A DNA stretch of 64,000 nt from Streptomyces sp. BK340 (lineage in GTDB: Bacteria > Actinomycetota > Actinomycetes > Streptomycetales > Streptomycetaceae): NCBI RefSeq assembly GCF_007827595.1, contig NZ_VISR01000003.1, forward strand, positions 248,001-312,000, written 5' to 3'. The notes below the pieces were generated by a model that was given only the letters and a program-made list of their open reading frames with translations, ran no database searches and was not told the origin of the DNA. Positions 1 through 9,600 of the stretch are shown piece after piece. Within the stretch, counting starts at the first letter, position 1. Every line of letters begins with the position of its first letter. Made by a program: the position numbers and the translations under genes.

Positions 1-22
1 GAAGACAACGGCCGGGATCATG

Positions 23-736
23 TCAGCGCACCGCCTTCCGCGGCGTCGCGGGCACGCTGCGGGACAGCAGCTCGCGCGCCAGCCGTTCGGCCGCCCCGGC
101 CTCGCGTGCCGCGATGTGCGCCGCCAGCCGCTGGTGTGCCTCGACGTCGAGGAGTTCCGCGGTCCGCAGGTCGTCCGGTACGTCGGCGACCGGGAGTGTG
201 CCGTCCACCAGGCTGTTGAAGGCCAGCAGGTAGGCGACGTTCCCGGAACCCTCCACGATCAGCCGCCACCAGGCGACGTCCGCGTCGGCCAGCTCGGTCA
301 GGTCGGGCCCGGTGCGCGCGTACCGGCCCGCGGCCTCGACGATCTTCCCGGCGGTGTCCTCGGAGCACCTGATCGTGCACAGCCGGGCCGCGTCGGCGCC
401 GATGCACGCCCGCATCTCCAGGGCGTCGCGGGCGAGGTCCTCCACCGAGGGCCCTGCGTCGGCCGCCGCGATGCCCATGGCGAGGTCGAGGCCAGCGGTG
501 TGCCGCCAGTCCAGGACGAGCGTGCGGCCGCCGTGGCTGACCTCCAGCAGCCGTGCCTGCTGGAGCCGCTTGACGGCCTCCCGGACGGCATGTCTGTTCA
601 CCCCGAACTCGGCTGCCAAACCCCGTTCGGCGGTGAGCGCGGAACCGGCCGGCAGTTCACCGCCGAGGATCCTGTCACGCAGCACGGCGAAGAGCTGGTC
701 GGAGACCGCCTCACGCCGGATGAGTCCATCAGTCAT
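23..736 (-). CDS. FadR-type GntR-family transcriptional regulator (FCD domain)
   Basis: Cytoplasmic DNA-binding regulator of 237 residues. Residues about 5-70 form a GntR winged helix (ILGGELPAGSALTAERGLA, then a VNRHAVREAVKRLQQ recognition region). The rest is a helical FCD ligand-binding domain, with the acidic and histidine residues typical of metal- or acid-binding FadR-like proteins (for example DVEAHQRLAAHIA near the end). I chose the ATG at 736 because the GntR domain begins there; upstream extensions of the frame have no family resemblance. It is transcribed away from the SpoIIE-type phosphatase at 921, and a TGGTxxxACCA operator lies 38 bp upstream of its start. Family knowledge says such proteins usually repress acid or sugar-acid catabolism genes and themselves. 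The ligand cannot be read from sequence, and no obvious catabolic partner lies inside the window. Confidence 0.88.
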   Translation of the reverse strand: MTDGLIRREAVSDQLFAVLRDRILGGELPAGSALTAERGLAAEFGVNRHAVREAVKRLQQARLLEVSHGGRTLVLDWRHTAGLDLAMGIAAADAGPSVEDLARDALEMRACIGADAARLCTIRCSEDTAGKIVEAAGRYARTGPDLTELADADVAWWRLIVEGSGNVAYLLAFNSLVDGTLPVADVPDDLRTAELLDVEAHQRLAAHIAAREAGAAERLARELLSRSVPATPRKAVR

Positions 737-763
737 GGCGATCAGGGTGAATGCGACCGGCAC

Positions 764-786
764 ACTGGTCAACTGGTTGGACCAGT
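764..786. promoter_or_regulatory. Candidate FadR/GntR operator
   Basis: Inverted repeat with 7-bp arms ACTGGTC (764-770) and GACCAGT (780-786). The right half also contains TGGTTGGACCA (774-784), an exact fit to the TGGTnnnACCA core known for FadR-subfamily GntR regulators. It lies between the divergent starts at 736 and 921, so autoregulation is the simplest reading, with possible control of the phosphatase gene. Confidence 0.6.
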
Positions 787-920
787 ATTTCTGCGGCGCT
801 CCGCGCGCACGGAGCGCCGTCCTCGGACAGCCGGGGCCGCCGTGCTCCTCGCCGCCCTGAGCGGACCGGCCGGTCCCGGTCGCTGCGCGGTCGGCCATCC
901 AGAAACGATAGAAAGGTGTT

Positions 921-3749
921 ATGAGCGGAGTTTCAGGGCAATCAGGGCGGGATGTGCCTGATGCGTCCATGAGGGCTCGCCTCCGTCGGCCCCGTCGGCC
1001 GGGCGAGGCGTGGCGGTCGGGCTCACTGCTGAGTGTGCGCAGCGTCGCGGGCCAGGTCTTCCTGCTCCAGCTGGCCGTCGTGATGCTGCTCGTCGCCGCC
1101 GCCCTGGTGGCGCTCCTGGTGCAGGCTCAACGCGACGTGATGGCGGACGCCCGCCACCGGACGCTCACCGCGGCACAGACGTTCGCGCACTCCCCGGGCA
1201 TCGTGGCGGCGCTGGACAGCGCGGATCCGACCGCCGCGCTGCAGCCGCACGTCCAGGCGGCCCGGAAGGCCGCAGGCGTCGACGCCGTCATCGTGTACGG
1301 GCTGAACGGGATCACCCTTGCCCACAGCGACCCGCGTCAGATCGGGAAACGCGTCATCGGGCCCTACGCGGCGGCGGCGACCGGCAAGCCGTTCACGAGT
1401 ACGTTCAAGGGCTCACTGGGGCTCTCGGTGATCTCGGCGGTGCCCGTCAGGGGTCCCGACGGCTCGGTCATCGGGATCGTCTCCGTGCCCGTCACGGTCG
1501 AGACGGTGCAGCAGCGGGTGAACCGGCAGCTGCCGTTCCTCCTCGCCGGCGCCGCCACGGCCCTGGTGGTCGCCGCAGGCGGGTCGGGCCTGGTGAGCCG
1601 GCGGTTGCGGCGGCAGACCCACGGCCTGGGGCCGGCCGAGATGACCCGGATGTACGAGCACCACGACGCGGTGCTGCACGCGGTGCGGGAAGGAGTGCTG
1701 ATCGTCGGCGGTGACGGCCGGCTGCTGCTGGCCAACGACGAGGCACGACGGCTGCTGGACCTGCCGGCGGACACGGAGGGGCGGCACATCACCGATCTGG
1801 GTCTCGACGAGGACCTCGCCGGGCTGCTGGCCTCCGACCGCCCCGCCACCGACGAGGTGTACCTGGCGGCCGACCGGCTGCTCGCGGTCAGCAAGCGGCT
1901 CACCGCACCCCACGGAACGGTCGGCAGCGTGGTCACGCTCCGGGACACCACCGAGCTGCGGGCCCTCTCCGGCCGGGCGGAGGTGGCGCGCGAACGACTG
2001 CAGTCGCTCTACGACGCCGGCCTGCGGATCGGCACCACACTCGATGTGAAACGCACGGCCGAAGAACTGGCCGAGGTGGCGGCGGCCCGGTTCGCCGACG
2101 TCGTCACCGTCGATCTGCTGGACCCGGTCCTGCACGGCGGGGAGACCTCCGGTGCGGCCGCCGAGATCACCGAACTGCGCCGCTGCGCCGTCGCCGGTCT
2201 CGACGCGGGCCACCTCCTGCGCCCGGTCCGCGAGCTGAACCGGCTCGTTCCCGGCCATCCCGTCGCCACGGCGATGGCCGAGGGCCGCCCGGTCCTGGTC
2301 GGGGACCTGAGCGTCTCCGACGCCTGGCGGGCCCAGCAGCCCGGACGTGCCCGGCAGGTCCTCGATCACGGCATCCACTCCGTGCTCGTGGTACCCCTGC
2401 GCGCCCGCGGCGTGGTGCTGGGCGTCGTGGACTTCTGGCGCGCGCAGGGCTCGCCGTTGTTCGAGGACGAGGACGTGTCCTTCGCCGAGGAGCTGGCCGC
2501 CCGGGCAGCGGTGTGCATCGACAACGCCCGCCGCTACACCCGCGAACACGCCATGGCCGTCACCTTGCAGCACAGCCTGCTGCCCCGCGCGCTTCCCGAG
2601 CAGCCCGCGCTCGACGTGGCCTACCGCTATCTGCCGGCCCAGGCCGGGGTGGGCGGGGACTGGTTCGATGTCATCCCGCTGTCCGGTACCCGGGTGGCGC
2701 TGGTCGTGGGCGATGTCGTCGGGCACGGTCTGCACGCCGCGGCGACGATGGGCCGGCTGCGCACCGCCGTGCACAACTTCGCCAGCCTGGACCTGCCCGT
2801 GGAGGAGCTGCTGGGCCGGCTGGACGAGTTGGTGGCGCAGATCGACGCCGAGGAGGTCGACGCAGCGGAGGACGGCCAAGGGCTGGTCACAGGGGCGACC
2901 TGCCAGTACGCCGTCTACGACCCCACGTCCGGGCATCTGGCCATCGCCACCGCCGGCCACCCGGGACCCGCGGTGGTCCGGCCCGACGGGACCGTCGACT
3001 TCCCTGAGCTGCCCGTCTCCCCGCCGCTGGGACTCGGGGCCGGCCTTCCTGTCGAGACCGCCGCACTCACCGTGCCCGAGGATGCGCGGCTGGTGCTCTA
3101 CACCGACGGGCTGATCGAGGACCGCACCCGGGACCTGGACGCCGGACTGGAAGCCCTGCGCGACGCTCTGACAGGGCCCGGTCGCACACCGGAGGACACC
3201 TGCGCGGCGGTGATGGAGGCCATGCTGTCCGACCGGCCCCGGGACGACATCGCGCTGCTGGTGGCCCGCACACGCCGGCTCGGACCGGATCAGGTCGCCG
3301 AGTGGGAGGTGCCCCGCGACCCGGCGGCGGTGGCCCCCGTGCGCACCGCCTGTGCCCGCCGGCTGGCGGAGTGGGGGCTGGAGCAGGTCGGATTCACCGC
3401 CGAACTCATCCTCAGCGAGTTGATCACCAACGCCATCCGCTACGGAGCCGAGCCGATCTCCGTGCGGCTGCTGCGCACGAAGCCGGTCAGCAGCCCCGAC
3501 GCGGGCAGCCTGATCTTCGAGGTCGCCGACGGCAGCAGCACCTCGCCGCGGCTGCGCCGGGCGAAGGTCACCGACGAAGGCGGCCGCGGACTCTTCCTGG
3601 TCGCCCGCTTCGCCGAACGCTGGGGGACCCGCTACACGAGCACCGGCAAGGTCATCTGGGCCGAGCAGTCCCTGCATCACGACGCCACGCCGGAGGCGGA
3701 AGGACTCGGCGAACTCCTGCTCGGCCAATGGGACGACACCGCGCTGTGA
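921..3749 (+). CDS. Membrane multidomain SpoIIE-type (PP2C) serine phosphatase with PAS, GAF and HATPase domains
   Basis: A 942-residue signalling protein predicted to dephosphorylate an anti-sigma-factor antagonist. Order seen: basic N-terminus, membrane segment about 45-68, an extracellular cache-like sensor (about 70-203), a second membrane segment about 204-222, a PAS-like region (about 245-345), a GAF domain (about 360-545), the SpoIIE/PP2C core (GVGGDWFDV near 577, then VVGDVVGHG, and the metal-site DGLIED/DDIALLV motifs), and a C-terminal HATPase of the anti-sigma type (ELITNAIRYG near 832, DEGGRGLFLV). The start is supported by AGAAAGG six bases before the ATG. The architecture is common in Streptomyces: one polypeptide carries both the phosphatase and a potential anti-sigma kinase. 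Target sigma factor and signal are unknown. It is divergent from the FadR-type regulator. Confidence 0.9.
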   Translation: MSGVSGQSGRDVPDASMRARLRRPRRPGEAWRSGSLLSVRSVAGQVFLLQLAVVMLLVAAALVALLVQAQRDVMADARHRTLTAAQTFAHSPGIVAALDSADPTAALQPHVQAARKAAGVDAVIVYGLNGITLAHSDPRQIGKRVIGPYAAAATGKPFTSTFKGSLGLSVISAVPVRGPDGSVIGIVSVPVTVETVQQRVNRQLPFLLAGAATALVVAAGGSGLVSRRLRRQTHGLGPAEMTRMYEHHDAVLHAVREGVLIVGGDGRLLLANDEARRLLDLPADTEGRHITDLGLDEDLAGLLASDRPATDEVYLAADRLLAVSKRLTAPHGTVGSVVTLRDTTELRALSGRAEVARERLQSLYDAGLRIGTTLDVKRTAEELAEVAAARFADVVTVDLLDPVLHGGETSGAAAEITELRRCAVAGLDAGHLLRPVRELNRLVPGHPVATAMAEGRPVLVGDLSVSDAWRAQQPGRARQVLDHGIHSVLVVPLRARGVVLGVVDFWRAQGSPLFEDEDVSFAEELAARAAVCIDNARRYTREHAMAVTLQHSLLPRALPEQPALDVAYRYLPAQAGVGGDWFDVIPLSGTRVALVVGDVVGHGLHAAATMGRLRTAVHNFASLDLPVEELLGRLDELVAQIDAEEVDAAEDGQGLVTGATCQYAVYDPTSGHLAIATAGHPGPAVVRPDGTVDFPELPVSPPLGLGAGLPVETAALTVPEDARLVLYTDGLIEDRTRDLDAGLEALRDALTGPGRTPEDTCAAVMEAMLSDRPRDDIALLVARTRRLGPDQVAEWEVPRDPAAVAPVRTACARRLAEWGLEQVGFTAELILSELITNAIRYGAEPISVRLLRTKPVSSPDAGSLIFEVADGSSTSPRLRRAKVTDEGGRGLFLVARFAERWGTRYTSTGKVIWAEQSLHHDATPEAEGLGELLLGQWDDTAL

Positions 3750-4046
3750 GGAGAACCGGTACGTCCCTCCCTCCACCGTCAGTCACGCCGCGTGCCGAGG
3801 CGGCCCCGGCGGGGCGCGGGGCATACGGAGAAGGCGACTGCCGGGAAAGGGACGGTGCTCGCGGGCCTTCGCGGCGGCACCGCGCCATCGAGGCGGCCGG
3901 GTACCCTGGCCTCGATGGCCACTTCGTCGGCGCCGAGGAGCCGAGGAGACCGGGAAGCGCGGCGGGAGGCCCGCCGCTCCGGACCCGGTGGCGCTGCCGG
4001 CAGCCGGCCGAGGCCACCACCTCATCCCCCACGTCCGGGAGCCGCC
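3750..4046. other. Intergenic region, no gene seen
   Basis: About 300 bases between the phosphatase stop and the lipoprotein start. The downstream frame stays open through this stretch, but the translation is arginine- and proline-rich with no signal peptide and no ribosome binding site, so I treat it as untranslated leader and promoter region. No clear terminator hairpin was found. Confidence 0.4.
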
Positions 4047-5195
4047 GTGACTACACCGTGTGCCCGAGCAGCGGCGCTCCTCGGCTGCTTCGCTCTCGTG
4101 GCACTGGGCCTGAGCGCTTGCGAGGACACACCGACCCCCGGCCTCGCGAAGCCGGCGATGGCCACGTCCGCCGCGAATATGGGCGGCATGCGCGCACTGA
4201 TCGCAGCGGCGAAACAGGAGGGCACGCTCAGAACGATCGCGCTGCCGCACGACTGGGCCAACTACGGCGGCCTGATCGACGGCTTCGAGAAGAAGTACGG
4301 AATCAAGGTCACGGTCGAGAATCCGCTGGGCCACAGCGAGGACGAGATCGACGCCCTGCGCAAGCGGGGGAACGGGCCGACGGCACCCGACGTGATCGAC
4401 GTGGGCGATACGTTCGCACGGAAGGCGGCGGCGCAGAACCTTCTCGCGCCGTACAAGGTGACCTCCTTCGATCTGGTTCCCGGCAACCAGAAGGACGCGA
4501 AGGCACGCTGGGCCGACAACTACGGGGGCTACATCTCCATCGGCTGCGACGCCAACCGTGTCCACCCCTGTCCGCAGACCTTCGCCGATCTGCTGAAGCC
4601 CGGTTACCGGGGCAAGGTCGCACTGGAAGGCGCCCCGCCCCGCTCGGCCACCGCCTTCGCCAGTGTCTACGCGGCCGCGCTGGCGAACAACGGGTCGTTC
4701 GACGACATCCAGCCGGGTCTCGACTTCTTCGCCGAACTCAAGGATCGCGGCAACTTCACCTCTGTCGATTCCGACTCGGCGACGGTCGCGAGCGGCCGGA
4801 CGCCCATCAGCATCAACTGGGACTACATCAACCTCCACTACGCCGACGCGCTCCGGGACAAGGGCGTGAACTGGCAGGTCGCGATCCCCTTCGACGGCAG
4901 CTTCGCCCAGTACTTCGCGCTCGCGATCAACAAGAACGCCCCGCACCCGGCGGCCGCCCGCCTGTGGCACGAGTACCTCTTCAGCCCGGAGGGCCAGAAC
5001 CTCCGGCTGCGCGCCTACGCCCGCCCGGTCCTCATGGACGCCATGAGGCAGGACGGCACCCTCGACAAGGCGGCCGCCGATCGACTGCCGACGGTCGAGG
5101 GAACGCCGCAGTTCCCGACGGACGCGCAACTGGAGAAGGCGAAGGAGACCGTCACCCGGGGTTGGGCCAAGTCCGTCTCCGGCCGACCGGGATGA
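4047..5195 (+). CDS. Lipoprotein ABC-transporter solute-binding protein (SBP_bac_8-like), orphan
   Basis: A 382-residue exported lipoprotein. From the GTG at 4047 (GGGAG five bases upstream) it has a short N-region, a hydrophobic stretch and the lipobox LSAC, so the mature protein would begin at that Cys on the outer face of the membrane. The mature part resembles periplasmic iron/polyamine-type binding proteins: EGTLRTIALPHDW, then DGFEKKYGIKVTVENP, DVIDVGDTFARKA, WADNYGGYISIGCD, and a C-terminal lobe with LWHEYLFSPEGQN. Longer open-frame starts upstream would bury the signal peptide, so I reject them. No permease or ATPase genes follow, which is unusual for this family; it may serve a transporter encoded elsewhere. 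Substrate is not deducible. Confidence 0.85.
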   Translation: MTTPCARAAALLGCFALVALGLSACEDTPTPGLAKPAMATSAANMGGMRALIAAAKQEGTLRTIALPHDWANYGGLIDGFEKKYGIKVTVENPLGHSEDEIDALRKRGNGPTAPDVIDVGDTFARKAAAQNLLAPYKVTSFDLVPGNQKDAKARWADNYGGYISIGCDANRVHPCPQTFADLLKPGYRGKVALEGAPPRSATAFASVYAAALANNGSFDDIQPGLDFFAELKDRGNFTSVDSDSATVASGRTPISINWDYINLHYADALRDKGVNWQVAIPFDGSFAQYFALAINKNAPHPAAARLWHEYLFSPEGQNLRLRAYARPVLMDAMRQDGTLDKAAADRLPTVEGTPQFPTDAQLEKAKETVTRGWAKSVSGRPG

Positions 5196-5548
5196 TCCCC
5201 GTCGCCCCGTCAGCTGTGCGGCGAACGGGCACCGGCACCGAGCGGGCCCGTCGTCGCTTCCCGCGCCGGCCGGGGCGGGGCACCGTGCGGTCGGCTGGTG
5301 GCCTCTGCCGCGTCCTCGCTGAGGCGGGCGGTGATGCCCGGGTGGCTGCCGCCTCTTCCCGAAGCCGGGCGTCACGTCCCGGGCCGCCCTGCGCGACGCG
5401 CTGGAGCAGCCGGGCCGGCCGTAACCCTCGTGGCGCGCCCTCTCCGCAGTCGCACTCACGCCGTCCCGTCGGACACGGGGTACGGGACGAAGGTGCTGGT
5501 GTTCTGGTCGATCCGCAGCGGGTGGCCGAGCGGCGGCGCGGCGCGTTG
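5196..5548. other. Intergenic region, no gene seen
   Basis: About 350 bases between the lipoprotein stop and the recognisable metE remnant. Frames are open because of GC content, but none gives a convincing protein. It may contain decayed upstream parts of the metE copy, which I could not recognise. Confidence 0.4.
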
Positions 5549-5765
5549 GGGGCCGGCGTCCACGACATCCACTCCCCCCGCGTCCCGAGCGCCGAGGAGG
5601 CCGCCCGAGCTGCTGCGCACCGGCCTGCAGGCCATTCCCGCCGATCGGCTCTGGGGCAACCCCGACTGCGGTCTGAAGACCCTCGGCTGGCCCGAGACCC
5701 GGTCCTCCCTGGCGAACCTGGTCGCCGCCGCCCGCACGGTCCGCGGGGAGCTGCCCGAGTCATGA
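5549..5765 (+). pseudogene. metE: 3' remnant of cobalamin-independent methionine synthase, frameshifted
   Basis: Two adjacent frames together give the conserved MetE C-terminus. One reads [19 protein letters not shown]; the next frame continues [15 protein letters not shown] then [18 protein letters not shown] and ends at the TGA at 5763. The break is at about 5601-5607, where an extra C in a GCCGCCC run would account for the shift. The Val normally before NPDCG is Gly here and the Arg of KTRGW is Leu, which fits loss of constraint. The catalytic barrel and N-terminal half are missing. The fragment converges with the cobalamin-controlled ferredoxin gene and overlaps its 3' end by six bases. 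The family identity is clear; how the fragment arose is not. Confidence 0.78.
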
Positions 5766-6176
5766 CGTGACCGGACGTTCCCTGGGGCCGGGGCGCCGCG
5801 GCGGCGTGAAGGCGTACAGGTCGAGGATGTCCGGACGCGGAGCCACTCCCGGGCCGCCGGCGTGTACCCAGGCGACGATGTCCTCGGTCGCGTCCGGGTC
5901 GTTGACGAGCCCCAGCCAGACCGGCCGCGCACCGGCGGCCCGGCCCGCGGCGGACGGCTGTACGACGATGACATTGGCCTGATCGCACACGTCGAGGCAG
6001 TCGGAGATGCGCACCGGCACCTCCGACCGCAGTCGCGCGGTCTGTGCCGCGTGATCCACTCCGGTCACCTTGGGACTGCCGCAGCAGCAGTCCCGGCACA
6101 CGACGACCCGGCACGGCGCCGGCCGGCCCGCTTCCACGGCCTCGCCTGATGTCTCTTCCCACGGCGTTTCGGGCAC
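5760..6176 (-). CDS. (2Fe-2S) ferredoxin domain protein, thioredoxin-like fold
   Basis: Small soluble protein of 138 residues from the GTG at 6176. Cysteines cluster at about 22, 27, 30, 31 and 32 ([15 protein letters not shown]) and again at 60 and 64 (SDCLDVC), the pattern of thioredoxin-like [2Fe-2S] ferredoxins found beside cobalamin or cobalt-uptake genes. The frame stays open to a GTG at 6308, but that start lies against the riboswitch core. The GTG at 6176 has GGGGAG eight bases upstream, and that motif is itself in a hairpin. I therefore take 6176 as the start and the upstream part as leader RNA. Control by cobalamin is inferred from the leader. Its redox partner is unknown. Confidence 0.75.
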   Translation of the reverse strand: MPETPWEETSGEAVEAGRPAPCRVVVCRDCCCGSPKVTGVDHAAQTARLRSEVPVRISDCLDVCDQANVIVVQPSAAGRAAGARPVWLGLVNDPDATEDIVAWVHAGGPGVAPRPDILDLYAFTPPRRPGPRERPVTS

Positions 6177-6184
6177 GACGGCCA

Positions 6185-6200
6185 CTCCCCTCCCGGGGAG
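6185..6200 (-). promoter_or_regulatory. Shine-Dalgarno-sequestering hairpin (riboswitch expression platform)
   Basis: On the minus strand CTCCCC-GGGA-GGGGAG forms a perfect 6-bp stem whose 3' arm is the ribosome binding site of the ferredoxin gene (eight bases from GTG 6176). Together with the cobalamin aptamer upstream, this suggests control of translation initiation. Confidence 0.6.
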
Positions 6201-6305
6201 ATCCGCCCCGGAGTTGCTCGAGGAGGCGACCGCGTGAGTCTCCTGGCTCCCGGGTCGCCGCTCGCCCCGCCTGCCCGCCCACGGGGTGGCATGCCGGAAC
6301 TCGCT

Positions 6306-6470
6306 CACCGGTCACAGTGGCGGGACCGCGCCGGATTCACACCGGCTTCCTCGGACCGCCGTCGCCTTATGTCGCGATCATCATCCCATCGTCGGTGCCG
6401 ACTCGTCGCCCTCAGTCCATCGATCTCCAGGTGTTGTTGGTCGAGCCGCGTTGTGAACCCTCCTGTCTTT
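6306..6470 (-). promoter_or_regulatory. Cobalamin riboswitch
   Basis: Read on the minus strand, 6352-6311 gives GAGGAAGCCGGTGTGAATCC followed by GGCGCGGTCCCGCCACTGTG. This is the conserved core of the adenosylcobalamin aptamer: the GGAA-GGTG-AATCC element and the B12 box GCCACTGT. The 5' limit (about 6470) is estimated from the usual aptamer length. A small GTCGGcaCCGAC hairpin occurs in that 5' part. It lies in the leader of the ferredoxin gene. Confidence 0.85.
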
Positions 6471-6619
6471 ACATAACCATGTGTCACCGATCGCAACCTG
6501 GGACGAAGAGTGATCATCTTTGGAGACGAAGTGACGGTGGTGTGCAGCATGCGTGGCCGTGCCGGTGAATTGCACGTGTCGGAGCAGTGACCACCCGTTC
6601 CAGCCGAGGAGACAGAGCA

Positions 6620-9600
6620 TTGAGCGCACGGGTGGCCGAGGAACTGACGTTCCAGGTACTGGGGACGGTCCGGGCCCATCGCGGTGAGAGCGCGATACCG
6701 GTCGGTCCTCCCCAGCAGGCTGCCGTGCTCTCGGTCCTGCTGCTGCGTGCCGGGCACTGTGCGTCCTTCGACGAACTCGCCGACGCTCTGTGGGAGAACG
6801 ACCTCCCCAAGTCCGCGGCGACGACGATCCGTACCTATGTGTGGCGGCTGCGCCGGGTACTGGAGGCGGACCCCTCGGTTCCGGAGATTCTGACGTCCGT
6901 GGGCGACGGCTACCGGCTCGACGTGGCGGGCGGCGCGGTCGACGCATGGCACGCCGAGTCGCTGGCCCGGCAGACCGCCCGGCTCAAGAGCGAGGGCCGC
7001 ACCAAGGAGGCCGAGGAAACCGCCGGCCGCGCCCTTGCCCTGTGGAAGGGCACCTCGTTGGCGGGCATCCCCGGCCCCTTCGCCGAACGCAGGCGCGACC
7101 GGCTGGAGGAACTCAAGGTCTCACTGCAGGAAGAGCGCCTCGCGCTTGCCATCCAGCTCCACCGCTTCCAGTTCTCGCTCCCCCAGCTGGCCGAGCTCAC
7201 CGCCGAACATCCGCTGCGCGAACGGCCCTACGCCCTGCTGATGCGCGCCCTGTGCGCGACCGGACGGCAGTCCGAGGCGCTTGCCGTGTACGACCGCGTG
7301 CGCCGCCGCCTCGCCGAGGAGCTCGGCGTCGACCCGGGACGCGAGCTGGCCGTGGAGTACGCACGGATCCTCAACGGCGTGCCCGCAGTCGACGACGTTC
7401 CCGAGGAGGCAACCGGAACCCGGCCGCGTGCCGAGGCCGGTTCCGCTCCGCACGTCACGTCCGACCGGCCACAGGAGCGCGACACCGGGCCGGAGCCGAC
7501 GCCGGCGTCCCGGCCGGCGGCGGACGGACCGCGCTCGGCCTTTCTGCCCGTCCCGGCCCAACTGCCCGCCGACGTACCGTCCTTCGTCGGCCGCGAGGCG
7601 CTCACCCGACAGATGTGCGAGCTGCTCACCGCCGCGGGCCAGCGCGCGCTGACCACGGTGGCCGTCACCGGTATGAGCGGGGTGGGCAAGACGACCCTCG
7701 CCCTGCACGTGGCGCACCGCGTCCGGGACCACTACCCGGACGGCCAGCTCTACGCGGATCTGCGCGGCAGCAGTGTCTCTCCGGCCGATCCGTTCGTCGT
7801 CCTGGGCAGTTTCCTCACCGCGCTCGGTGCACCGGCCGACGAGCTGCCCGAGGAAGTCGAGGACCGGGGGCGGCTGTTCAGGTCCCTGCTCGACCGCCGA
7901 CGGATCCTGGTCGTCCTGGACAACGCACGTGACGAGATGCAGTTGCGTCCTCTGATGCCCGGCAACGCCGGCTGCGCGGTGATCGCCACCAGCCTGCCCC
8001 GGCTGTCCGGGCTGGACGCCACGGCCCACATCAGTGTGGACGTGCTCACCCGGCAGGAGGCGCTGGACCTGCTGGAGGCGGCGGTCGGCTCCGCACGTCT
8101 CGCCGCCGAGCCGGACGCCGCCGGTGCACTGGTCGCCGCATGCGGTCATCTGCCGCTGGCCACGCGGATCGTCGCGGCGCGCCTGGCGGCGCGTCCGGCC
8201 TGGTCCATCGCGTCCCTGGTCCGCAAGCTCGCCGACGAACGCGGTCGCATCGCCCATCTGCGTCTCGGCGATGTCGCCATCGACGCGGCCTTCGAACTGG
8301 GGTACCGGCAATTGTCCGCCGCTCAGGCCCGTGCCTTCCGGCTTCTGGCGCCGGTGACCGAGCCCGACATCGGGCTGCCTGCCGTGGCAGCGGTACTCGA
8401 TCTGGACCAGGACAGCGCCGAGGAGGTCGTGGAGTCCCTGGTGGACGGGTCCATGGTGGTGTCGCCCGCGCCCGGCCGTTACCGCTATCACGAGTTGCTG
8501 GGGGCCTTCGCCCGTGCTCTGCCCGCGCCGCCGGACTCGGAGCCGGCCGCGGCGGCGATCCGTCGCCTGCTCGACTTCCTGCTGGCCAGCGCCTGCTCCG
8601 CGTTCCGCCACGTCGTTCCCGGTGACCCGGTCAGTGACTACCTCGGGCCGGTGCGTTCACCCGGCCTGCGCTTCGCCGACGCGCCCGCGGCCCGTGCCTG
8701 GGTGGCCGAGGAGGCCGACGGAATGCTGACGGCCCTGGCGCACACGGTGCACGATCCGGCCGCGCTGCGCATGGCGGCGGATCTGCTCATCGCGCTCAGC
8801 GCCTTCGGCCAGGAAGTGCCCTTGTACCGGCTGGAGACGGGGGCGCAGGCCCTGGCGGAGGCCGCCGCCGCGCACGGCGACCGGCGGACACTGGGCCGGG
8901 CCCGGTGGCTCAGCGGTGCCCTCGCGCTTCGGGCCGGTGATCCGGCCCGGGCCGGGCGGCTCGCCGCCGAGGCGGTGGCGGCCTGCCGTGACACGGGTGA
9001 CAAGGTCATCCTGCGCCAGGCCCTCAACGACCTCGGGCTGGCGGCACAGTTCCTCGGCCGCCACGAGGACGCGCTCGCCCACTTAGAGGCGTCGCTGGAA
9101 CTGGCCGAGGAACTCGGCCACCGTTCCGGGAAGGTGGCGACCACCCTGAACGCGGCGCTCACCCGGATCCGCAGCGGACAGGCCGCCGCCGCGGTCGCCC
9201 CGTGCGAGGAGGTGCTGACGGATCTGCGGTCCCGGGGTGACGACGCCGGCATGACCGCCTACGCGCTCTATGTGCTCGGGCTGGCCCAGCACGCTCAGCA
9301 CCGGTGGGAGGCGGCAGCCGGGCGTTTCGGGGAGTGTCTCGCCGTGTGCCGTGACGCGGGCATCCGGGATCGCGCCGCGCATGCGGGCTATCGGCTCGCG
9401 GACTCGCTGAGCCGTCTGGGTGACCTGGACGGCGCCCTCCGGCACGCGGAGGAGGCGGTCACGATGTTGCAGGATGCCGGCGGGGACCGCGACCTGGCCG
9501 CGGCCCGGCTGGTGCTCGGCCGGCTGCTGACCGACCGTGGTGACGTCGACCGGGGCCGGTCACAGCTGGAGGAGGCCCACGAGACGTTCACCCGGCTGGG

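Noticed and set aside
1413..3776. Long minus-strand open frame of 787 residues opposite the SpoIIE-type phosphatase
   Set aside because: It is the antisense shadow of a high-GC gene. Its translation is Gly/Arg/Gln-rich without domains, and the opposite strand has clear motifs.
3302..5770. Open frame of about 820 residues across the phosphatase end, the lipoprotein and the metE remnant
   Set aside because: It runs out of frame through two well-supported genes and only its last part matches a family (the first frame of the metE remnant).
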